A model generated the notes under the pieces. That model did no database searches. It was not told the DNA's origin and saw nothing but the letters and a program-made list of their open reading frames with translations. A DNA stretch of 64,000 nucleotides from Mesaphorura yosii (taxonomy: Eukaryota > Arthropoda > Collembola > Poduromorpha > Tullbergiidae), in NCBI GenBank assembly GCA_009869945.1, contig WIXG01000121.1:1-64000 (forward strand), read 5' to 3'. Position 1 is the first letter of the stretch; each line of letters starts with the position of its first letter. The translations under genes and the position numbers were made by a program. Below, piece by piece: positions 10,159-21,600 of the stretch.

Positions 10159-13100
10159 GTAAGTACATCAATTCCCACTTTTTCCTTCCAGACAGGCGAA
10201 AATCTGCATTCTGCACCGAGGAGATTTGGAAGTCTCTGATTCTATTTTTAATCCCTGGCGTGTCTGGCAAATGTCTGTTCTTACCTGAATCTTTAAGCAG
10301 CCTGCCATTATTACCCTTCTTATGAGTGTCATGTTTATATTGAGATTCGGAAGATCAGCACTTCCCTTTGTAGTTTTCCACAAATTATTTGACTTTTGAC
10401 TTGATGACTTTCGTGTCTCACTTACGTCTTTACGCGTTACGCCCGTGGCCCTGCTTCTCGCGTTGCGCTTCTGCTTCATGCATTTCAACCGAGAATTTTT
10501 CAACACTTCATGTAACAATATTTTATGCATAATGTGGCATTTTTAGAATAATCGCGTCGTGCGTGGCACGGCGCAATGCACACGGTCGACGGTCATTCAT
10601 AGACTTGACTGACTTCAAATATTTACAATCCAAAGCTGTTCTGGAGAATATGTGAGAGCGTATTTGAGGAGGAAGCACATTTCTGTCGTCAGTGCGCGCT
10701 CTGAGTTGATAGTTTATTATCAAACGTTTGTGCTCGGAACCTTGCCCGCTCCCACGAACGCCATTAATTATGGGCTGTCTGAAGATGAAAAGGAGACCGC
10801 GCGCTGCCCGATCGGTCTGTGGTTTGTTAGTAATGTTTTCAATATTTATGTGTTTAAATTGGATTCTGTGGAATTTAAAGAAGCAAATCAACAAACCAGC
10901 CACGCACGCAGAAGGCCCAAACCAGGGACAGAAAAATTGAAAATATTTACGTTTATGATTAAGTCCACTCGGCACATCCGAAATATCTCCGCCAGACCAG
11001 AAGCCGCCGCATAGATTCTAAATAAATCGTGTACTCTACGTACCGTATAGGCAAAGGTGAACCTCTTGACGCAGTCGTTAAAAAATAGCAACAGTGAAAT
11101 CATAATCACGTTCTCAGCAATTCAAACCGATTCATATTTTGAAACTTGCCTTGTCTTGCCTTTGCTCGAGTCACTCGAGCTCGAGTATCGAGGTGGCTTT
11201 GTTAAATCATATTTATTTCATTCACCATTCATTATTGTATTTAATTTGTCAACCAAATCATCATGAAATTATGAAATACGAAAGCGTCAGATTTCCCTGT
11301 CCTGTCATTGTGTTGCATTGCATCCCTGCAATTACTATTACTCTCAAATTAGTCATGATGAGAGCTTAGTTATGGCTTAGTAAAATGTGTCGTTCATTAT
11401 TTCGTATTTGTTGACAATACTGCCTTGCAGCCAAACTTTCTTGCTTGTGTGCACGGTGTAAGAGTCTCGGAACCCAGAAACTCCTTCGAGGAGAATTATC
11501 AACACAGTTAATGACTCAACTTATTAAAAACCGAAACAATCACATTGCTCGTTTTCACTTTCGCACCTGGGTCGAGCCACGAGTTAAAGTTCACACCACA
11601 AATCGAAAACGAAAGTTCTCGTGACGAGTTGGAAGTCGATAAGTGCATGCCGCTTGTGAGAATTCAAAATTGAAATTGAAACCTCACCCACGAGTACAAA
11701 TACAAATGAATTGCTTTTTCATTTGCAATTGCAACAATTGCACTTGACGCACAAATGGTGTGAAAAGTTCTCGCGCAGCACAGCATTCTTATTTTTGCAT
11801 TCCAACTCGTATGGCTGAAAATGGGACAAGTTTAATGCGTCGCCCATTAAAGTTTCTAGCTCACACACGCACCACACTCGGCGTTTAAAGCGCGTGCTTA
11901 ATTTGTATATTTTCGTTGTAAAAAAGAATGAGTGAGGCGGATGTTTTCTTGAAAACGAAATAAAAATACATGTGTGCGTACAGACGTTCTTTTCAGAGGA
12001 GCAAGAGCACTTACAAATCTTGTGAGTTAAATATAAATACACGCGCACAATGCCTCCATTCATGACTAAACTGTGTCAGTCAGCAGTAAGCATCGAAACA
12101 TCAATATTTTTGTACGCGTGATGTGCAACAATTTTGAGATTTCGGGCTAATTTTGTCATCACACAAGTGAATTGTAGATTGGCATGCTGTTAATGAGACG
12201 GCTGCAGATTGAATTTCGACTAAATTCTCACGTTGCATAATCAGCCGATCATCGCATGAACTCGGTCTCTCGGTCAAAATGACTCGACGGATTTTGTCAA
12301 CCGACTTACTTTTTCTGATGGGAAATTCGTGCTCAAGTGCTATGCGTAATGTAATGCACATTTTAAGTGCATTTGGATGAAATTGCAAGAATACAAGCCA
12401 GCCAGGACAATGCATGTAGGTCAAAAGCTTAAAAAAACCGTCACGTTGTGATCGTCCCTTTTAGCATTACGTCTAGACTCAAGATCTGTAATGGTTCACT
12501 AAATGAAGTGCAGAATTGTTTACATGAAGTGCAAACTGTCCCGGTGTTATTGGCTTTGGCATTCATAATTTAAAGTCTTTATTTTCTGATCTTCAAATAC
12601 CCGCCATATCCCAGTTATCTGCCCTCCTATCATAAATTCAGGTATTTTGTCCCGTAAGACGACAGGCTGAATTGTAATGAGATAAGAGAATGAGGTACTA
12701 CGGCACAGTTTCGTGTTTGGGGTTAACAATACCAAATAAACTCGCGCGATGTGTTTGCAAAATCACGAGACACAAGAGCTGAGTATTCAGAAGTTGATGC
12801 GGAAGTTGAGGCAAAGTCGATCCGATGTAATCAAATGCAATTTGGTTGTAGTTGTCTTTTGTCTTGCGGTTGCGTTGCGTCGAATAATGGAATAATCTTG
12901 AAACTTTCTTAAACCACGAGAACTTTAAACTAGTCAATCAAGTATTTACTTTCATTACTCAACCGAGTCGGGGCCAAGTTTAATGCATGCAATTCAACAA
13001 ACTTGATCTTGAACTTTTGCACGCAGTTCATGGCAATCACGATGCATTTCATTATCCGTAATCTATAATTCGTGTTGTCAGTTTCAGGATTTGAATGACG

Positions 13101-13825
13101 CACACGATTACGACGTGCATCATCTCGCTTCCTTGCAAATTGCAATGGTTTGCTTTTGCTCGGAGTCTCGAGTCGAAAGGAAAGCGTCATTAAAGTCCTG
13201 ATCGCTCGGTTGCGTCCTAATTTACTTTGTGAAATGACACAGACGAATTCATCTTTCTCAGTCAGCCAGCAAAAATTTGCGCACAATTAACTAACTGTGT
13301 AATAAAATGGAGTCTTTGACAGTAAAATCGTCGTAAAGTGAAGATGAGCATTTTGCACATGCACGCAGTGAATCCATCATTAATTCATTGCCACTGCCAT
13401 TGCCATTCACGCACGTTTGCATTTTTTACAAATCCACATTCACAGTTATCGTTTTGTTAGCCTACATTCTGTATTCTACGAATTGTGCGAGAAGCACGAA
13501 GGAGTAATTCTCATCCCATGCTGATGAGAATTCGCAAATTGAAAGAAAACTTGCGACTTTATTGTAGCTTTTCAGTTTGCATTTGCGATTTGTGGTGACA
13601 TGAAAATGAAAAGTCGATTCTTGGCGGCTCTGCACACCAGATGACAGGCACCCTTTCTTAATTTAATTGCGGTTTACACATGCAGAAAAGTGTTTCGCGC
13701 AAATTGAGATGAGGCGGAAGTGGTATTTGCGTATTTGCATTTCTCTCGACTGCAGCTCACCTGCGAGCTGTTGTATTCTTGAATCTTGATGATGAATGCC
13801 TTTAATTTATTATTGCCAATTGCAG
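10159..13825 (+). other. Long first intron of gene C (about 3.7 kb)
   Basis: No coding exon is recognised on either strand; the open frames are short and lack splice or domain support. A second TATA-like site (TATAAATA at 12032-12039) lies inside it, with TCAGTCAG 44 nt downstream, too far for a standard initiator. Large introns with no genes next to a tissue-type promoter often hold enhancers; that is inference here. Confidence 0.45.
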
Positions 13826-13827
13826 AA

Positions 13828-16335
13828 ATGAGACAACGGGAACTGAAGGGTTTCCTTTTCCTAACACTCATCTGCACCGGGGTGCTTCTGCCCGCTGTCT
13901 TCGCTGCGCCGCCAACACACTCGTCGCTGAATGAAGGACGCAAATATGTCACCAAGTCAAATAATCCCAAGAAGGTTTACATGCACAAACAACAGCCTCC
14001 ACCGTCAATGCAGTCGTTGGAGTATCAACATGTGCAAGAACAAATGGTAAGAAGCCCAATTTTGGTGTCGGCACTAAACCAATTGCAGCGCAGCGTAGCA
14101 GAGAAATTGAATCTCTTTGATTTATTTCAAAATCACGTATTAAAGTATACAATGATGACAATGAAATTCTGATCCGGCCTCAATTGAGCCCTTTTATAGA
14201 AAATTTAGGCCATCACTGCACTGCAATTGCAATGCAGTTACGATTATAATAAGGATTTGGCGATTGGCTAGGAATTGCCGTAGCACAGGGATTGTGGGCA
14301 CAACATCACAATACGCCTGTCTTGCTATCGTATTTGGCGTTTGGTGCCGGCGCACAGAAATGGAACCAGATTTAAGCAGATTTTATTATTGCTTGTTTGT
14401 CAAGTCTTAAAACTGACAGCTGACAATTTGGTTTCGTTCGCTTTTGCTTTTTGCAGAACAGCAAAGTTGCTGACATAGGATCTCCTTCAGACTTGAATGG
14501 AGGTGGCAACTCCGTCGCTGGAGGCAGTGGTGGCTCTCCATTGTCCTTCTTTTCCTCTTCATTGATGCAGCTCTTCAGAATTCTATTTGGCGTTCCGACC
14601 GAGTTGGACCGCAATGGGCTGACACCAGCTTCTGACAAGATGGATGGCCCATCCTCGGTATGTTGGACCAAATTTTGCCTTGCACGGGCCCTCGCGTACC
14701 GGTTGTGTTAGGCTTTTGAAACAGAGCTTTTGGGAATGTTCAGGATCAGGGATTCTCTTGGGGCCAAGTCATCGGCTACGGGCTCAAGCTGCTCTTCGCC
14801 GCTCTGGGAGGAAACAACAACAGCAACAACATTGAGCACGATGGAATAGACAAGATCGGAGTTGAGGGCGGCCCTTCTCCAGCCAGCAGTCTCCTCAGAA
14901 CCATGATTGGGGCGATGGTTGGAAACGAAGAAGCGACTGCTGATAACATGGCCAAGCAGACGGGAGAGGTAAGCGATTTCAGTTACAGCGAGCATGAATT
15001 AGTCTTTTCGGTCGCGTCTGGTCTGTTCAACCGAAGTAGAAACTGACAGGCATAATGAAGTGAAAGTCACTACATACAAACATAATTAGTAAATACACTA
15101 GTTAACTAGCTCCCAGTTTGCAGTCGCAGTTTGCTTACACATGCAAAATGCAAACAAAACAGTGAATGGCACAGATTTCGAGATTTCACATTTCTCCGAA
15201 TTATGATAATGACACTTGCACTTGACTTAAATGCCTTGTATTCGCATCCACAACTTAAGCAACCGCCAAATACCAATAACAATTTTCTTAATTTGCAGCT
15301 TATTAATTTGGCCATCGCGCTGATGAACGCTCTGAAGCAGTCCTTCAGTCAGCGAGCCATGCGAGCGCGATCGCTCGGGCAGAAAGACAAAATGACGGAC
15401 TTGACTTTGGCTGCCATTGACATGGGAAAGGTGAGAAATTAGGATACTAATTAGTATGAATGCAGCTTCGCAGTAATTAGCACAAAGACGTCGTGTATCG
15501 CTGCTGCTTGACTGCACGACTGCACTTTTGCATATTTTATTCTAATGAGCGCGCATTTTGCTTTACTGGACTGTATGCAGTGTGCATGTCACATTAATTC
15601 ATTGTTTTGTTTACCATTGTAATTGTAGGCCTTCGCGAAGACGTTCAATTCTTCAGAAGACCAGTGCAAACAACAACAAATCTGTGAAGGAGCACGAGAG
15701 TGTCTTCAGGACTTGGGTCAACCTCATGCAGCTGGGTTATGTCATTTGACAGCGTAAGTTCATAGGAAGCGTCTTGTGGTATTCCTATAACCCAATTTAA
15801 AGATATCATCATCATCAATATTAGCTTCTGCTAATGACTGAATTCAAATGGTACCAAGAGAAACGAATATCGTGTTTCGTGTAAATTTCTAACGGTATTC
15901 TCCTTATCTCTCAAGTTCACTTCATGAAAACATCAAAACACTTATCACAATCACAATCCGTGCTTCAGTGCGCGGCGAGATCTTAAAATTGGCAACTGTA
16001 AACATTTCTGATATCAAAATAAGAAGCTTAAATGCTCAACTGCTCTGTGGGTTCAGCTTAGCTTGTAATTTGTATGCCACAGTCTACTTAACGTGCTCAT
16101 TCTTCGACGCACACGCAAAGCACACATGAATTACATAAATTAAATCAAGTCACTGAACCGTTCTGATTCTCCTTCGCCATTGCTTCTTTACAGGTACGCA
16201 ACGGCGAATCTGATGTACTACAGCCAGTCCTCGACGAAAGACATTAAACCATTTATGGATGCTGCGAGGAAAGGAAGATCAACGAAGCTACCAGATTGTA
16301 AAAAGTTGTACGTTTGTAATGAAGTTGGAGTTTAA
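13828..16335 (+). CDS. Gene C: uncharacterised secreted protein with Cys-rich C-terminus, 347 aa
   Basis: Six coding exons join in phase: 13828-14046, 14457-14657, 14744-14968, 15299-15430, 15629-15753 and 16194-16335. The start ATG follows the intron acceptor TTGCAG|AA. Residues 1-28 are a signal peptide (FLFLTLICTGVLLPAVFA). The central exons are hydrophobic with Gly-rich stretches (WGQVIGYGLKLLFAALGG; SLLRTMIGAMVGNEE), then a helical repeat-like part (LINLAIALMNALKQSFSQR). The last two exons are Cys-rich: C-x5-C, C-x5-C and DCKKLYVC near the end. Genes B and C share the terminal cysteine scheme and exon 1 signal peptide, so I infer tandem duplication. The family is unnamed to me; it is likely an extracellular or membrane-associated arthropod protein. 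A possible poly(A) signal AATAAA lies at 16789-16794. Confidence 0.8.
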
Positions 16336-17344
16336 TTGAAGAAGCGAGCGAGGGGCAGGTCAGCAACATCGAAAGCAGCGGCAGCGGAGCATGAAAACAA
16401 GTCCACAAAATTTGTTTTGACGTGCTTAACTTAATCTACTTGTTAAATGTTAGCCTTATGATTGTTATGTCACTTAATTTAATTTATTGTAGCAGACGAC
16501 GCGAACTGAGTTCACTGAATGAGTTGTACCTTTTCCGCTTCGGGTAGGCAGATAAATTAACTATCTGAAGATCTGACCCCAGAATCAGGAGGTCGACCAT
16601 CGCCGGCGCGCAGGGCAGGGTTGACATGATTTCGTAAGCACAGATTTTATGCATTGTGCACAAAGGGTCATACTGGCAAAGAATTATGCACTGTAAACTT
16701 CAGGATCGGAAGTCCCACTGATTTCGAGAGTTATTGGTTAAGTAAACTTATGAATATAATTTTTAAAGGAATCGCATGACGAAAACGAAATAAAAATTGC
16801 AATATATTTTGATACAATTGGCGTTTCTTTACATTTTCAATTTCTTGAAAGTGCAAATCCTATTTCACAGATCAAGTCATCCAATTGAAGCAACGAATGA
16901 TATTAGGCAGGTCTCAATGATGACACTATTTGTGGCGCACGCAAATAATGTCGTTGGGCCACCGCCATCAATTTTTGCACGCAACGCGGCAGAACTCTTC
17001 AATTAGTAATTGGATGACACAATGATCTCAATCATACACGGTGATGGTCAAGGGAAAAAATGAGAATTAGATATCTCAAAGCAATGTGTGTAACATGAAG
17101 TGACTAATTCGAATTCGTTGACACCAACACAGAACTCGGACAAATACAGGATCCAATTTAGGTCGCACGCAAGTCTAGGGTTAAGAGGAAGGGCACGACA
17201 CTAATTGGCACGCGACAATTAGCCTTATTATTTTAGATTAAGGTAAAGGATTCTTTACAATCACTCAATTTTCATTTGTATGCATCAATCATTTTCTTTC
17301 TTAACTCACGCTGTCTGCATTAGCGTTTAGGGAATCGTAAAGAC
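16336..17344. other. Spacer between genes C and D
   Basis: This holds the 3' UTR of gene C and the upstream region of gene D. Acceptor-like TGCATTAG just before 17325 suggests gene D may have an upstream non-coding exon. Nothing else is recognised. Confidence 0.4.
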
Positions 17345-18077
17345 ATGTCAATTTTTCCAAGTGACTCGTACTTTACAGAATCCAGTGAATTTGCGGAAAA
17401 TTCCTTCGGTGAACGCTGGTTTCTGGGAGGCAGCAGTGGTGGACATGGGTGGGGCAGGTAAAGTAAATTGACGGGGCATACTTTCGGGCTAGTTGTTCTG
17501 AGTTTGAGCTCAAATCTCAAGTAACTTTTGGTTCTTTCACTTAGCTCGCCAGCCATTTCAGCACTTGGTTTATTGGCATTCTTGTTTTTTCTCAATTTAC
17601 TTCAGGTAAGTATAAAGTTAAAGGGTTGAACAAAGGTTCTCGATTTCTGTCGAATACGAATGCGACTGATTCCTCGATGCTGTTCATTATCAGACTTCGC
17701 TGGCCACAAGCCGCTGGCTGACACTTGGCATCACAGGCTCCACCGTTCCAATCAACCCCCCTATCAACACAGTCACAGGCAGAAGTCTCGATCTCAACAG
17801 CACGATAACCAGCCCAAGCGACTATGCTGAGATTGACCGAATCGAGAGGGAGAGACAAAAGCGAAGCTCTGATTTCGCACTCCTAGAATACAGAATAACT
17901 CCCGAGTTCATCTCAACCCATCCGATTGGTCATAAAATCCTTGACGTGTTCCGGGAGTTCAGTGATTCGTCAGAAGAAGAATCCAGACACAACAGGAAGG
18001 TCAAAATCACAGACTTGACGAAGCTCGTGAAGAATCGGCAATCGAGTCACGCATTCATGAGAAAACATGGAAGATGA
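17345..18077 (+). CDS. Gene D: small single-pass membrane protein, 185 aa
   Basis: Three exons join in phase: 17345-17457, 17545-17605 and 17694-18077. Exon 1 encodes an acidic then Gly-rich N-terminus. Exon 2 is only 61 nt and encodes the hydrophobic segment SPAISALGLLAFLFFLNLLQ (residues about 39-58). Exon 3 is a 127-codon open frame, charged, with DRIERERQKR and acidic SDSSEEES motifs. There are no cysteines. Its hydrophobic motif resembles the one near the end of gene A (SLSALAFLAFGSYISILLL), in line with a shared origin or topology. The poly(A) signal AATAAA is at 18145-18150. An upstream exon adding a signal peptide cannot be excluded. Function unknown. Confidence 0.7.
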
Positions 18078-18612
18078 AACTGACGTCTTGAATTCTTCTC
18101 TTCATCTTTGTTTTGTTCACTTGATATTGTATTTTACGTTAATGAATAAACACACTTGAATTGGTTTTAATGTATTTAGAACTCTCCTAGAAAAAATAAT
18201 TAATTGAAAAACAATCACTTCATAGTTCAGAAATTGAATTTTCATCTTAAGTTTTCACTATCCTGATAAATCACTTTCACATTCTGAAGCTGTGAAGTTC
18301 ACAGCTGTGAACAAGTGAAAGTAGGATATGACGCACGAAATGACAAAATTCGACGTCTCAACTTCCAAATTTGGAAGGGGACGTAACAGAATTCGTAGTA
18401 CCGGGAATAGAACACACACCAGAACGCAAATAATTTTCGTTTCATAAAAAGCAAGTCTAAGATTTAATTGGAATTGTATTTCAGAATTCTGATACAATGA
18501 ATTAACTCAATCACAATTCTCTACAAAAAATCGCAGCTGGTTGTTTTAAGGTTGGCATCGCCACCTAATACTCAGTACATCGTACATGCTGCATGTATGT
18601 ACTCGAGCAAGC
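18078..18612. other. 3' intergenic region between gene D and YLPM1
   Basis: The two genes converge here. The gene D poly(A) signal (18145-18150) is present, and an imperfect 19-bp palindrome (AGCTGTGAA/TTCACAGCT) lies at 18288-18306. No gene was seen. Confidence 0.5.
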
Positions 18613-21600
18613 TTAAATAAATTTAGTCTGAGTGAGAGCTGAATCGCCAAAAGTTGGATCAGTAAAGCGATTCCAGTTTGTATGCCCAACAACAAATCCG
18701 ATTTCACGAGCACGCTCTTGCTCACGCTTTTCTTCGATATCAGCCCAACGAACCTTCATTAACAAGGTGAATCGTTGATCATAAATTCGGTATAGAATAG
18801 CCGCGTACAAGATAAGATTGAGTATTGACTACTTACTCGCTTCTTTCCGGGCGTAGACACGCGACGAATGTTGTAATCTTCTGGGAGATGGGCTTGCAAC
18901 CATGCTTCCATGCTCTGATGAGGAGCAACATTGTTCTCATCGTCAGAATCAGACTTCTTCTTCTTGTTTAACCCATCCAATTTGTCTAAGAGTAAAAAAT
19001 ACTTGTTGTGACATGCCGATATAATTGCAGAACTTAGAAATGAAATAGTTCTTACTCATTTTCTCCTCTGATGTATCCCACTTGCTTTTAACCCAAGACG
19101 GTTCTGGCTCATCCTCCTAAATGTCAAATCACAATTTTTACGTTGCGAAATCCAAACGTTTTTTAGTTTTAAGTAAACTTATTTCGGAAATGAATTCCTA
19201 CAACCTCGGAGATCTGATCGATTTTACCAACGTCGGAATCTGACTCTTCGTCAATGTCAGGTTCGGAATCGTAGCGTTCATGAACTGACATGGCATTAAA
19301 TGATGATTGCACTTCAGCAACGGATGAATTTTGTCCTTGCTTAGAATCTGGGTATTCCATAGTGTCCGTGAGTTTGGTTCGGCAATAGTCTCGCTAATGG
19401 GCACGATTTGAACTTGAAGTACACTAATGTGAGAGAAGCACTCTATGCCCAAATTCTCCAACTGAGTTCGGATATTTTAAAATCGGATACTTTAAATACT
19501 AAATATTGCATAATTTCAATTTTAGAAACGGCATGCAAATGACCCTTAAGAGCACTATAGCAATTAATACTTTGTACTAGAGAGATGAAGGGAGTTGGCA
19601 TTTGGCAGCAAATTGCAACCGGCAGCTCACTCAGTGAGCCGAAACTCTTCACATATATGGGCCATTCACGGGCTTGGCTTGAAGTTCAACTTAAGGTTAT
19701 TTCGGAACTAAAAAGTTCTGACCTAAGTATGTCAGAATCAAATTATTAGTACACTCTGTCTTGAATTTCCACTTAACATGAATCCCGCTGCTTTAAGATT
19801 AGAGACAATTTGAACACTTGAAAGTTAAGAAAGCTTTCTTGTCACCATCATTCGTTAGCAACTGGCCGATGAACGCAAAGTTGAAACAAAAACAGTTTAT
19901 AATACAGTTACAGTCGAGATTATCTCACCTCCTCCAAATCAACGAAAACAACTGCTTGTTCCATTGGTTTAAGGGGGTTTGTAGAAGTGTCGTCCGGGAA
20001 GTTTTCGGAATCGGATACATCTTCCATTTCCACCTGGTAAAACGTAACCTGTAAGTTGTACCAAAATAACCTTTCTGTGAAGCAGATTTCCTTACGTCTT
20101 GTACAGCTTCGTCTTGAAGCAATGTCCTGACGTCCAGTTTGACAAGGCTGTACGAGTGTTTCTCCCAGTAATCTGCAATTTTCTGAATTTCTTCTTTTGT
20201 GCGCTGATGAATGTTGCGTAAGAAACATTCGGTAACTCGACCCTCCAATTCTGCTATGTACACCTGTGATTGACAATTTTCAAGATTTTCACGAAACTGG
20301 AATGGCAATTTCTAACACTTTCAACGTTTGGTCCCATTTACGAATTACTGGAGAAGAGCTTCTCTCAAAATTGAGACAAATGAGCTAAAGGGAACAGCAA
20401 GTAGTTTGGACATGGGATGTACGAAAAGAAATGGACGGGGAAAACTGAACCATGGATAACGAACCTGAAATTTTCTGAGCGCCGCATAATTTGCAAACTC
20501 TTCAAAATGGCGAACTTTGTCATTAACACAATCAAGAATAATGAATCTGAACAGTCCACTATCAATATTCTTCTTGAAAGTCTTGAATAAGTCATGTCGG
20601 TATTTGTCTTCCAGTTCCGGTTCGTATTCGTACACCATCACTTTTTCTTTGGTTTCTTTCCCATTTCTATCTTTCACCACTTTTTCAGATTCTCCAGTTA
20701 GGAAATAATCGTCCAATGACAGAATTCTTGGTGCGCTGCCTCCATTTTCAACTTCACGATCCTAGACATAGCGGACAAAGACACTGTAGATTCTGAACAC
20801 GCAATGAATTGATTTCTAGCGTTGAAATTTACCTTGATCAACTTAGCAGCATGAGTTTTGCCACTTCCAGGAAGTCCCCGCAGAATGATAAAAATGGAAT
20901 GTGGTCTCTTCTTTCTTCCAGGAAGATTCAAGAGGTCTTCGATTAAAACAGTCTGATAGCGAGGAGATGCACTATTGTGTGGATTTGGCATTCTGGATAC
21001 TTGTTGAGATAAAACACTAGGGCTATAATCGTAAATGGAATTGTCAAACCATATTAATTTAAGATCTTCAAAATAGAAGTATATACGGTATAACTCGTGG
21101 AGCGAATTGCACGTCTTGTCAAATATAAGGTTGAATGAACTTTTCTCCGCACTCCATTCCATGAGTGTTAGAGAACCACTCGTATTTTCTGTGCGAGAAT
21201 AGTTCATGCACCGTGTACTCAATTACAAAATAGTCATACACCCCCAGAGTCATTGTGAATTCATGGACAGACAATCACTATTCATTGAATGGCAGGAAAG
21301 GACGATGACTTTAATTAAGTGAAAAGTGAAAACTGGGCATACAAAGTGGCGTGGTTTTCTGGCTGTATCAAAACTATCTAAGTAAAACTAGAACTTTTTT
21401 ACTTACCTCGAACTCCGTTTTTCTGGAACGTTTGACTTGCTTGACATGTAATTTCGGCTGACTGGACTTCTGCTTCGTCTGTCTCTTCTGCTGTCACGAT
21501 CACGTCGAGGACTCGTATCTCTTCGTACTCTTTCGCTGCTTCTTCTACGCGCAGAATCCCTTTCTTGTCTGTCACTATCCCGATTGCGGTCATCTCGCCG

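Noticed and set aside
12032-12083. TATAAATA with downstream TCAGTCAG as a second promoter for gene C
   Set aside because: The spacing of 44 nt is larger than the usual 25-32 nt, and no donor in a suitable position follows. It was kept only as a remark on the intron.
18288-18306. 19-bp imperfect palindrome (AGCTGTGAA/TTCACAGCT)
   Set aside because: Short and without flanking duplications; expected by chance at this length in 64 kb with some bias.
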